Below the pieces are notes generated by a model. The model saw only the letters and a list, made by a program, of their open reading frames with translations. It was not told the DNA's origin and made no database searches. This document shows, in pieces, positions 47,619 to 55,671 of a stretch of 64,000 nt of DNA (position 1 is the stretch's first letter; each line of letters starts with the position of its first letter). The DNA comes from Bogoriella caseilytica (GTDB lineage Bacteria > Actinomycetota > Actinomycetes > Actinomycetales > Actinomycetaceae), in NCBI RefSeq assembly GCF_003752405.1, contig NZ_RKHK01000001.1:2418001-2482000 (forward strand), read 5' to 3'. A program made the position numbers and the translations under genes.

Positions 47619-48470
47619 ATGAGCACGCCGAGCACTGCCGTCCTGCGGTTGGTGGCCGAGGAGGCCGCCCGCCGTGCCGGGAACTACGCCGCCGGTGCCT
47701 TCCGGTCCGCGATGACCGTCGATCTCAAGCGAGACCGGTACGACATCGTCACCGAGCACGACCGCAATGCCGAAGATCTGATCGTGCCGATGATTCTCGA
47801 CCGGGTGCCCGACTCGGTCGTGGTGGGGGAGGAGCGCGGCCGGCGTGGGGACGGCACCGCCGTCACCTGGTACGTCGACCCCATTGACGGCACCACCAAC
47901 TTCGCCCAGGGCCTGGCGCTGTGGTGCGTCTCCATCGGCGCCGAGGTCGACGGCGAGATCGTGGCCGGCGCGATCTATGACCCCATGGCGGGTCACATGT
48001 TCTCCGCTGACGACGACGGCGCCTACCTGGAGGGCGCGCCGCTGCAGGCGCCACCGGCCCAGCCGGGCGATCGCTCCTCGATCGTGTGCGGCTTCCCCGG
48101 CCCCCAGGATCTACAGGCCGAAGGGCCCGGCGCCCTGGAGGACTTCGCCGAGTTGCTCACGGCCTTCTCCTCCTTTCGCAAGCTCGGCTCGGCGGCACAG
48201 CAGCTCGTGCACGTTGCGGCCGGGTGGGCCGACGCCGCGCTCCTCCTGGGCGGTAAGCCCTGGGACTATGCCGCGGGAAAGCTGATCGCCGAACGGGCCG
48301 GCGCCACATACCAGCCCTTCTGGTACCCCACTGGCGGCCCCTCGGACGAGTTGGACTCCGCCACCGCGGGGGCACATCTCGCCCCGGGCACGATCGTGCT
48401 GGGCCCGGGCGCGGACTACCCGGTGCTGCACGAGGTCGTCGAGCGGATCGTCGCCCGCCGCCAGGGCTGA
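47619..48470 (+). CDS. Inositol monophosphatase family protein
   Basis: A 283-residue Mg-dependent phosphatase. Metal ligands are in VVVGEERG (Glu), VDPIDGTTNF (the IMPase signature, about residues 88-97) and GKPWDYAAGKLIAERAG near the C-terminus. Substrates in the family include inositol-1-phosphate, histidinol phosphate and fructose-1,6-bisphosphate. GAAGGAGAG precedes the ATG. Convergent with the antiporter gene 20 bp downstream. Confidence 0.93.
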   Translation: MSTPSTAVLRLVAEEAARRAGNYAAGAFRSAMTVDLKRDRYDIVTEHDRNAEDLIVPMILDRVPDSVVVGEERGRRGDGTAVTWYVDPIDGTTNFAQGLALWCVSIGAEVDGEIVAGAIYDPMAGHMFSADDDGAYLEGAPLQAPPAQPGDRSSIVCGFPGPQDLQAEGPGALEDFAELLTAFSSFRKLGSAAQQLVHVAAGWADAALLLGGKPWDYAAGKLIAERAGATYQPFWYPTGGPSDELDSATAGAHLAPGTIVLGPGADYPVLHEVVERIVARRQG

Positions 48471-48490
48471 GCGGCCGCTGGCGCTGGCCG

Positions 48491-49639
48491 CTACTCGGCG
48501 CCAGCCGGGGCGTCGCCGCGCCGCCGCTGCACCAGCTCGAAGACCAGGAATCCGATCAGCCACACGGCCGTGAGCGGGAGCACGAACCACAGCATCGCCG
48601 TCGAGAACGGCTCGAGCGCGTCGTGGTCTGCGGCCGCGAGCAGCAGGAAGGCGACGTAAGCACCGTAGAAGGCCACCAGGACCACGCCCTCGAAGCGGCT
48701 GATGAGGTAACCCGTGAACGCCAGGGGCAGGAGCACCAGCGCCACGGCCACCATGATCGGGATGTCGAAGTTGATCGCGGCCGGGTCCACCCGCACGCCG
48801 TCCGGGGCGATCAGCGACGTGAGACCGAGCACTGCGCCGATGTTGAAGATGTTCGAGCCGACGATGTTGCCCACCGCCATGTCCCGTTCGCCGCGCAGCG
48901 CAGCGATGAGCGAGGTGGCCAGCTCGGGCAGCGAGGTGCCCACCGCCACCACGGTCAGGCCGATGACCAGGTCGGAGACGCCGAAGGACGCAGCGATCTC
49001 GGTGGCGCCGCGCACCATGAGTTGCGCCCCTCCCACGAGAAGGCCGACGCCGATGGCCACCAGCACGAGGTCGGTGACCGTGGAGCGTGCCTTGGTGGCG
49101 CGCAGGAAGGCGAGCCGGCGAGCTAGCGGGCCGGGCGAGTCCTCGTCGCCGGCCTCCTCGACCAGCCCGGCGGCCACCTCCGGCCCGCCCCGGCGCACCC
49201 GGATCGCAGTCCACGCCAGGTAGGCCACCAGCGCACCGAAGAGCAGCGCGCCATCGAGGCGGGTGAAGCTGCCGTCCAGGGCCAGCAGAAGCATCGCGAT
49301 CGACAGTCCGATCATCACCGGAAGGTCGGTACGCACCAAGCGTGAGTTGACCATCAGGGGCACGACGATGGCCGAGAGGCCGAGCACCAGCAGAATGTTC
49401 ACGATGTTCGAGCCGACGACGTTCCCGACCGCCAGGCCGGGTGACCCGCTCAGCGCCGCACCGGTGGAGACCGCCAGCTCGGGAGCGGAGGTCGCGAAGG
49501 ACACGACCGTGAGTCCCACGATCAGTGAGGACATGCCGATCGTGCGGGCCAATGAGGCTGCGCCGCGCACCAGGGTCTCGCCACCGGCGGTCAGGAGAGC
49601 CATGCCACCGAGAACCAGCAGCACATTCGTCAGGGTCAC
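48491..49639 (-). CDS. Sodium/calcium antiporter, YrbG-type (CaCA family)
   Basis: A 382-residue cation antiporter of about ten helices in two inverted halves. Each half has the alpha-repeat: TVVSFATSAPELAVSTG (about 45-61) and TVVAVGTSLPELATSLIAA (about 228-246), with VGNVVGSNIVNIL and VGNIVGSNIFNIG following. A charged cytoplasmic loop (about 160-185) separates them. Expected to exchange Ca2+ for Na+ or H+. Confidence 0.94.
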   Translation of the reverse strand: MTLTNVLLVLGGMALLTAGGETLVRGAASLARTIGMSSLIVGLTVVSFATSAPELAVSTGAALSGSPGLAVGNVVGSNIVNILLVLGLSAIVVPLMVNSRLVRTDLPVMIGLSIAMLLLALDGSFTRLDGALLFGALVAYLAWTAIRVRRGGPEVAAGLVEEAGDEDSPGPLARRLAFLRATKARSTVTDLVLVAIGVGLLVGGAQLMVRGATEIAASFGVSDLVIGLTVVAVGTSLPELATSLIAALRGERDMAVGNIVGSNIFNIGAVLGLTSLIAPDGVRVDPAAINFDIPIMVAVALVLLPLAFTGYLISRFEGVVLVAFYGAYVAFLLLAAADHDALEPFSTAMLWFVLPLTAVWLIGFLVFELVQRRRGDAPAGAE

Positions 49640-49719
49640 TCGCTGAGATTACCTGCGGCCGCCCAGCCCTGCGGCTCCACTTCTCAGCCGCGCACATCGA
49701 TCGGGCCGCATGCCCCGGT

Positions 49720-50646
49720 CTACGACGACGGCGTCTGAGGGACAGAGCTGAGTCGTGTCGGTGGTGGCGGCCCGGTGAGCGTGAGCGCATTCGCGGCCAT
49801 CACCAACCCGATCCCGATCCAGCCGACAACCGGCAGGTACTGCGCGAGCACGACCGCACCGATGAGCGCAGCAAAGAGCGGGTTGAGTGACATGCCTAGC
49901 CCGAAGACCACGGGCGAGACGCGGCGCAGTACCAGCAGATCCAGCGTGTAGGGCAGCGCGGAGGCGAACAGGCCCGCGCCAGCGGCGAACAGGAAGGCCT
50001 CTGGGGGCGGCTCCATCCGGATCACGATGAGCACCGCGATGGGTAGCAGAGCGGCACTGGACAGGGTGGTGGCCACCGCCACTCCCTCCACGCCCTGCTT
50101 GCCCGGGAGCCGCCGCCCGAGCACTCGTGCGGTCAGGATGTGACCGGCCCAGCACGCCGCCGCGGCGAGCGCGAAGGCCAGACCGAGCAGGTCCGCGGAT
50201 GGGCCTGGCCGGGTGAGGAGAATGACACCGAGCAGTGCCAGCGCGGCGCACACCCAGTCCCGGCGGCGGCGGGTGGCCGTCACTGCCACCGCCAGCGGGC
50301 CGAGGAACTCGATGGTCACGGCCGTGCCGAGACCGAGCCGGTCGATGGCCGCGTAGATCGAGGTGTTCATGCCGGCGAAGAAGAGGGCCATCAGAAGCAC
50401 CGGTGGCCACTGCGCGCGGGTGAACCGCCACGGCTTGGGCCGGGTGAGGATCGTGAGCACCGTGGCGGCGGCAAGCTGGCGGGCCGCCACCACCCCCACC
50501 GGGGTGAGGGTGGCGAAGGCGTAGGAGCCCACGGCGGCACCGGTCTGGGAAGACAGGGCGCTCGCAGCGATCACCGCGAAGTCCCGGCCCGGCCGGTGTG
50601 CGCCGGGAGGGCCCGGGGGTGGCGCTGCTTGCCTGGCCTCGGTCAC
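49720..50646 (-). CDS. EamA/RhtA-family exporter
   Basis: A 308-residue drug/metabolite transporter with ten membrane helices in two EamA repeats (ALFFAGMNTSIYAAIDRLGL and PYTLDLLVLRRVSPVVFGLG). RhtA-like members export threonine and homoserine. Start overlaps the stop of the upstream DHA2 gene by 4 bp, so the two exporters are co-transcribed. Confidence 0.9.
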   Translation of the reverse strand: MTEARQAAPPPGPPGAHRPGRDFAVIAASALSSQTGAAVGSYAFATLTPVGVVAARQLAAATVLTILTRPKPWRFTRAQWPPVLLMALFFAGMNTSIYAAIDRLGLGTAVTIEFLGPLAVAVTATRRRRDWVCAALALLGVILLTRPGPSADLLGLAFALAAAACWAGHILTARVLGRRLPGKQGVEGVAVATTLSSAALLPIAVLIVIRMEPPPEAFLFAAGAGLFASALPYTLDLLVLRRVSPVVFGLGMSLNPLFAALIGAVVLAQYLPVVGWIGIGLVMAANALTLTGPPPPTRLSSVPQTPSS

Positions 50647-52286
50647 CGCTCCATTGTCGCCGGTGCCGGCGTGGCTCCGGCCGCGCTCGTCTGGCTGACC
50701 TCGCCGGCGCTGATTGCACCCGCCTGGCTGGCGGGGCGGTCACCGCGGAGCATGATGAGCACCAGGCCGGCTGCCACCAGCATGAGCCCCGTCGCCACCA
50801 CGGACGTCCAGTGCACGCTGGTGACGAAGGCGCTGTGGGCGGCGTCCCAGATCGAGGCCCCCACCTGGCCGCCGAGTCCGGCGGAGATCTCCTCGGCGGC
50901 CGCCAGGGTCTCGGCCGCGCCCGGCACGGCGCCACGGGGCAGGGTTTCGCCTTCGGCCACCTCGATCGGCGTGTCAAGGAGCTGGACGCGGTAGATCGCG
51001 GAGAGCACAGCACCCAGGATGGCGACGCCGAGCGCGCCGCCGAGCTCATAGGCAGTCTCGGAGATGGCCGAGGCGGCGCCGGAGCGATGCGCGGGGGCGG
51101 ACGAGAGCACGGCGCTGTTCGTCAGGGTCTCGGCCAAGCCCATGCCCGTTCCCAGCGCGAGGAAGGCCAGCCCGGCGACGAGATAGCCGTTGGACTCCGG
51201 CGCTCCGATCAGCAGTGCGAAGCCTGCGCCGGCGATGAGGATGCCGGTGGCTACCAGGGCGCGCAGGCTGTAGCGCCGTGCCAGGGGAATGACCACGAAG
51301 CTCGCCACCACCGAGGCCAGCAATCCGGGTACCAGCACGAGCGAGGCGCGCAACGGGCTCATCCCGTAGGCCAGCTGCAACAGCTGGGTGAGGAAGAACA
51401 TCGATCCGACCAGAGCGAAGACCAACATGAAGTTGGTCATCACCGCGGTGCGGAAGCGGGGCAGGGAGAACAGGCTGAGGTCCAGCAGTGGCTCGGGCAG
51501 GCGCCGCTGCCGCCGCACGAAGGAGACCAGGATCGCCACACCCATCGCGAAGGCCAGGACCGGGATAAGGGAGACCTCACCGGCGGCCAGGCGCTTCAGT
51601 CCGTAGACGGCGGTGAGCATGCCGGTGATCGACTGTAGCACGCTGAGCGGATCGAAGCGCCCCGGGGTGGGGTTCTTCGATTCCGGCACCAGCAACGGGA
51701 CCGCAACGAGCACGAGCGCGGCCACAGGAATGTTGATCAGGAAGATCGATCCCCAGAAGAAATGCTCGAGGAGGAGCCCGCCGAGGATCGGCCCGAAGGC
51801 AGCGCCTGCGGAGAAGGCGGAGGCCCAGATCGCAATGGCGAGCATGCGCTGGCGCTGCTCGGGGAACAGGGTGCGCAACAAAGCCAGCGTGGAGGGCATC
51901 AAGGTGGCGCCGGCGATGCCGAGGAGCGCGCGGGCGGCGATGAGCATTTCCGCGGAGGTGGAGAAGGCCGCGAAGGCTGAGGCGGCACCGAAGGCCGCCG
52001 AGCCGAACAGCAGCAGGCGTCGCCTGCCGATGCGGTCTCCGAGGGAGCCCATCGTAATGAGCAGGCCCGCCAGGAGGAAGGCGTAGATGTCGACGATCCA
52101 CAGCAACTGGCCCGCACTGGGGTTGAGTTCTCGGGACAGAGACGGCACGGCGAAGCCGAGCACGGTGTTGTCGATCGCGATGAGCAGCACGGGCAGCACC
52201 AGTGCCACCAGGCCGAGCCACTGCCGGGTCGGCGAGATCGTGCTCGATGCTGAGACGCCGCGAGCAGCGGCGATGTGCGAGGACAC
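50643..52286 (-). CDS. MFS transporter, DHA2 (EmrB/QacA) drug:H+ antiporter
   Basis: A 547-residue protein with 14 predicted helices. Motif A is LGDRIGRRRLLLFGSAA and motif C-like GPILGGLLLEHFFW follows. Such proteins expel hydrophobic drugs and quaternary ammonium compounds. GTG start; no TetR or MarR regulator is adjacent. The 274-bp gap to the divergent ABC gene shows no clear operator. Confidence 0.92.
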   Translation of the reverse strand: MSSHIAAARGVSASSTISPTRQWLGLVALVLPVLLIAIDNTVLGFAVPSLSRELNPSAGQLLWIVDIYAFLLAGLLITMGSLGDRIGRRRLLLFGSAAFGAASAFAAFSTSAEMLIAARALLGIAGATLMPSTLALLRTLFPEQRQRMLAIAIWASAFSAGAAFGPILGGLLLEHFFWGSIFLINIPVAALVLVAVPLLVPESKNPTPGRFDPLSVLQSITGMLTAVYGLKRLAAGEVSLIPVLAFAMGVAILVSFVRRQRRLPEPLLDLSLFSLPRFRTAVMTNFMLVFALVGSMFFLTQLLQLAYGMSPLRASLVLVPGLLASVVASFVVIPLARRYSLRALVATGILIAGAGFALLIGAPESNGYLVAGLAFLALGTGMGLAETLTNSAVLSSAPAHRSGAASAISETAYELGGALGVAILGAVLSAIYRVQLLDTPIEVAEGETLPRGAVPGAAETLAAAEEISAGLGGQVGASIWDAAHSAFVTSVHWTSVVATGLMLVAAGLVLIMLRGDRPASQAGAISAGEVSQTSAAGATPAPATMER

Positions 52287-52560
52287 GAGTCCCCTGACCT
52301 TTCGAGACTGCTCCGCGGGACGGCCGGGCGCAGCAGCTCTTGTGAAAACCTGCCGCCTGGGGCGAATCGGCGGCGAACCGTCCTACCGGGCACCAGGGCC
52401 CGGCAGGGCGAAGCTAGCATCCCGGGCGAGTTCTCCGCCCGCCCAGGTGACCGGTTTCACCGCCCTCAGACTTTGGGAGGACCTGCCCACGCCCATGGTC
52501 GGTGAGGCCTCATTCCTTGGGGTGATGTGTCCGGAGACGAGAACCGTCAGGCTGGTGACC

Positions 52561-53484
52561 ATGATTGAAATCGACAGCTTGACCAAACGCTACGGGGCCT
52601 TCACCGCAGTGGACGACGTGAGTATGACCTGCCAGCCCGGCAAGGTCACCGGCTTCCTCGGCCCCAACGGTGCCGGCAAGACCACCACGATGCGGATCAT
52701 GGCTGGCCTGACTCCGCCGACCCGGGGGAGTGCCACGATTGGCGGCCGACGATTCAGCGACATTCCCAACCCCGGGCGGCACGTGGGCGTGCTGCTGGAC
52801 GCCTCTGCCCAGCATGGCGGGCGCACGGGCCGGGAGATCCTGACCCTGGGCGCCAAGCAGATGGGACTTCCCGCCTCACGGGTGGACGAGATGCTCGAGG
52901 TGGTCTCGCTCTCTCCCCAGGAGGCCAAACGCCGTCTGCGCCACTACTCCCTGGGCATGCGCCAGCGCCTCGGGATCGCGCACGCGCTGCTGGGAGACCC
53001 GGAGGTACTGATCCTCGACGAGCCCGCGAACGGCCTCGACCCGGCTGGCATTCGCTGGATGCGCACGCTGCTGAAGTCCTACGCAGATCGCGGCGGCACA
53101 GTGCTGCTGTCGAGCCATCTGCTGCACGAGGTCGAGCAGATCGCCGACGAGATCATCCTCATCGGGCACGGCAAGATCGTCGCGCAGGGCACCAAGCAGG
53201 AACTGCTCGCCGGAGTGGACCAGGCGCTGAGCCTGGTGTCCTCGCTCGATGACGTGGCCCTGATTGCCGCGGCCAACGCCGCAGGCTACGCCTTCGAGCG
53301 TGCCGGGCAGGGCCTGCGAATCTCCGCCGCCCCGGCCGACGTGGGGCGCTTGGCCCTGGAGGCGCGCGTGGTGCTGACCGATCTGCGTTCGGGCAGTGCC
53401 GGGCTGGAGGACCTCTTCCTTGAGCTCACCTCTGAGACCCAGCGCGAAACTCCACACACCGCCACCGAAGGGGGAGCCCGATGA
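52561..53484 (+). CDS. ABC-2 type exporter ATPase
   Basis: A 307-residue ATP-binding protein. Walker A GPNGAGKTTTM (about 34-44), signature YSLGMRQRLGIAHALL, Walker B VLILDEPANGLDPAG and switch His in LLSSHLLHEVEQI are all present. ATG 52561 starts MIEIDSLTKRYG, the usual N-terminus; the open frame upstream is unsupported. It overlaps the permease gene by 4 bp. Substrate unknown; relatives serve bacteriocin or lantibiotic self-protection. Confidence 0.93.
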   Translation: MIEIDSLTKRYGAFTAVDDVSMTCQPGKVTGFLGPNGAGKTTTMRIMAGLTPPTRGSATIGGRRFSDIPNPGRHVGVLLDASAQHGGRTGREILTLGAKQMGLPASRVDEMLEVVSLSPQEAKRRLRHYSLGMRQRLGIAHALLGDPEVLILDEPANGLDPAGIRWMRTLLKSYADRGGTVLLSSHLLHEVEQIADEIILIGHGKIVAQGTKQELLAGVDQALSLVSSLDDVALIAAANAAGYAFERAGQGLRISAAPADVGRLALEARVVLTDLRSGSAGLEDLFLELTSETQRETPHTATEGGAR

Positions 53485-54302
53485 GTACCGACGCCCGCTC
53501 CGACGCCCAGCGCACCATCGACGTGTCCAGTACCCCGCCGGTCCCCTTCCTGCGCCTGGTCGGCGTGGAACTCCGCAAGCTGCTGGACACCCGCTCGGGC
53601 TTCTGGCTGATCACCCTGACCTTCGGGATGCTCGCTGCCGTGATGGCCCTCGTCCTGCTGGTCCTGGCGTTGTCCGACACCACGATCACCGCCGCCGGGA
53701 TCTCGGACGCGATGATCATCCCGGTCTCGCTGCTCGTGCCGGTCCTGGCGATCCTCACGGTCACCTCGGAATGGAGCCAGCGCACGCACCTGGTGACCTT
53801 CACCTTGGAGCCACGCCGCGGCCGGGTCGTCCTGGCCAAACTGGTCACGGTGATGATCCTTGGGGCCGCCACGATCGCGGTGGCGGTGGCTTTCGGCGCA
53901 CTCGGCAACCTGCTCTACGGCGCGGTCACGGGCAATGACGTCGTCTGGAACCTCGACGCCGCGCAGCTCGGTTGGACGGCGGGAGTGCAAGTGCTCTGGT
54001 TCCTGATGGCCTTCGGCCTCGGGATGCTGTTGCTGAACACCCCGGGTGCCGTTGCGGTGTTCTACTTCTTCGGCGTCATTGCTCCCTTCATGATCTACTC
54101 CGCGCTCTACGCCATCTTCGACTGGGCGCAGTCCTTCCTGCCCTGGATCGACATCTCCTTGGCGTCCATGCCGTTCATGATGGGCGAGAGTGCCGAGGCC
54201 GGCGCACTCGAATGGGGCCAGCTCGGCGTGGCCACTCTCCTCTGGGTCGTCCTCCCGCTGGTGTTCGGCAGCCTCCGGGTGCTGCGCAGCGAGGTGAAGT
54301 AG
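53481..54302 (+). CDS. ABC-2 type permease
   Basis: A 273-residue partner of the preceding ATPase, with six hydrophobic segments after a cytoplasmic N-terminus of about 35 residues. SEWSQRTHLVTFTLEPRRGR and LAKLVTVMILGAATIAVAV are typical of ABC-2 permeases. Four-base overlap with the ATPase gene shows coupling. Confidence 0.88.
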   Translation: MSTDARSDAQRTIDVSSTPPVPFLRLVGVELRKLLDTRSGFWLITLTFGMLAAVMALVLLVLALSDTTITAAGISDAMIIPVSLLVPVLAILTVTSEWSQRTHLVTFTLEPRRGRVVLAKLVTVMILGAATIAVAVAFGALGNLLYGAVTGNDVVWNLDAAQLGWTAGVQVLWFLMAFGLGMLLLNTPGAVAVFYFFGVIAPFMIYSALYAIFDWAQSFLPWIDISLASMPFMMGESAEAGALEWGQLGVATLLWVVLPLVFGSLRVLRSEVK

Positions 54303-54370
54303 CGGCGCAGGGGTGGCCGCGCCGGACGGGCTGTCCGAGCACTCGAGGGGCGCGGTGGCGATGGCGCCAG

Positions 54371-54376
54371 TACGCT
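54371..54376 (+). promoter_or_regulatory. Candidate -10 box for the second small membrane gene
   Basis: TACGCT is followed by 7 nt and the ATG at 54384. This suggests the small gene has its own leaderless promoter rather than depending on the ABC operon. Confidence 0.4.
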
Positions 54377-54383
54377 CGCCACC

Positions 54384-54545
54384 ATGATCAAGATCCTGAT
54401 TCTCCTGCTCATCGTGTGGGCCCTCGTCTCAGTGGCCGGCGCCGTCATCGAAGGCCTCATCTGGCTGACCTTCATCGGTGTCGCGCTGTTCCTGATCACC
54501 GCGGTGGTCGGGTTCCTGCGCCGCGGGAGCTCGAACACCCCCTGA
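54384..54545 (+). CDS. Small 53-residue membrane protein (paralog-like to 15332-15493)
   Basis: A short gene starting MIKILILLLIVWALVSVAGA. The 53 residues form two hydrophobic segments around VIEGLIW and end LRRGSSNTP. Length, hydrophobic spacing and the pattern AGxxxExxxxLxxxGVA match the 53-residue protein at 15332-15493. A candidate promoter and a strong terminator frame it as a separate transcription unit. Function unknown. Confidence 0.7.
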   Translation: MIKILILLLIVWALVSVAGAVIEGLIWLTFIGVALFLITAVVGFLRRGSSNTP

Positions 54546-54550
54546 GCACT

Positions 54551-54586
54551 GAACCACCCAGGCGACGCGCGCCGCCTGGGTGGTTC
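54551..54586 (+). terminator. Terminator after the small membrane gene
   Basis: GAACCACCCAGGCG and its exact complement form a 14-bp stem around an 8-base loop, 5 bp after the stop codon. No long T-tract follows. Confidence 0.85.
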
Positions 54587-54597
54587 ACTGTTGCGTG

Positions 54598-55299
54598 ATG
54601 CTCACCCACTCCAGCTTGAGTTCCGGCACCGTCCTGGTCGTTGTTGCCCTTGTGGTCGCCGGTTTCGTGTGTGTCAATCTCCCCCTGCCCTGGCGTCCCC
54701 TGGGTGTGTCGTCGGCGTCCGATCGCACGGTGATCCGGGCGCACGGCTGGATGCTCGCCCCTGTGGCCTTGGCCGTAGGGATGGTGTGGGCGGCGTGGCC
54801 GCACCTTGGTCGCCCCTCCGACATGTGGTGGCCGGTCGGCGGCATGGTGGCGGCGTGTGCTGCCGCGTCGTGGCTCGCCTGGCGCCACGGTCGTGCGGAG
54901 TTCTCCCCGGAGCGCGTGGTCACGCGCGGCAGCTTGTACGGTAGCCGCGCCCGCGCGGTGTACCACGCCGGTGCGGCCATGACCTCGCGGATCGGGATGG
55001 GCCCGACGAGAGCTCTCTTTCGGCCCCGGGGCGTGATGCTCGGCCTGCGCCGCTCCGAGACCGGCGAGATCGAGTCGGGGCCGGAGTGCTACGCGATGTT
55101 CGGAATCCTCCGCGGTGAGGTGTGGGCCCTCCGTGCTCTGCGCGAGGTGGCGCGGGCCGGTCACTGGCCCCGTGGCATGCGACTCATCACCACCCACGAG
55201 TTCGGACCACTTGCGCGCCGCATTGCCGCTGATCTGCAAGCTTGCGGAGTGCCGATCGAGTACGAGCTGGTGCCCCGCCGTGGCAGACGTCTCCGCTAG
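54598..55299 (+). CDS. Hypothetical membrane protein
   Basis: A 233-residue protein with three hydrophobic segments (about residues 10-32, 50-68, 78-92) and an Arg-rich cytoplasmic-looking C-terminal half (RAEFSPERVVTRGSLYGSRA, GMRLITTHEFGPLARRIAAD). I recognise no family. The start could also be 18 bp earlier; ATG 54598 is the first after the terminator hairpin. A 372-bp gap without a gene follows. Confidence 0.55.
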   Translation: MLTHSSLSSGTVLVVVALVVAGFVCVNLPLPWRPLGVSSASDRTVIRAHGWMLAPVALAVGMVWAAWPHLGRPSDMWWPVGGMVAACAAASWLAWRHGRAEFSPERVVTRGSLYGSRARAVYHAGAAMTSRIGMGPTRALFRPRGVMLGLRRSETGEIESGPECYAMFGILRGEVWALRALREVARAGHWPRGMRLITTHEFGPLARRIAADLQACGVPIEYELVPRRGRRLR

Positions 55300-55354
55300 G
55301 GCCGAGGCGGCGGCCGGCTCGCCCACGGGTAGCTTGGTAGAGAGCTGAGATCCA

Positions 55355-55372
55355 ATCGTTACGAGATCGTTA
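55355..55372 (+). promoter_or_regulatory. Direct repeat, candidate response-regulator site
   Basis: ATCGTTA occurs twice with an 11-bp period (55355-55361 and 55366-55372), one DNA turn, in an AT-richer patch of the 372-bp gap before the large surface-protein gene. Tandem sites with this spacing are typical of OmpR-type regulators. Confidence 0.4.
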
Positions 55373-55671
55373 TCCCCTACGACGACGTCGCCGAAAACGC
55401 TGCCATAGCGCGCCAGACGGCTGGTGGCCATTTGATGAAGTGCGCCAATCAATAATCGTCCGAAAAGGGACTCCTGGACCTCCTGCATGAGCGCCTGTAC
55501 CGTCTGCGCAACCCCGCCTCTCCTGGCTAACAACCCCCGACTCGCCCTCGCGCACTGGCGCCCGAGTTGCAGATTGGACGTGCCTTCGTGAGCTATCCTG
55601 CGCTCCCTCCGAATCGGTCTCCCAAAAGGGAGCACAAAGCCTCTCTCATTCGTCGTCGGCTTCGGAGTCCG

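Noticed and set aside
48111-49790. 559-codon minus-strand frame overlapping the antiporter gene
   Set aside because: Arg/Gly-rich composition and no domain; it is a frame-shifted shadow of the antiporter and its neighbours.
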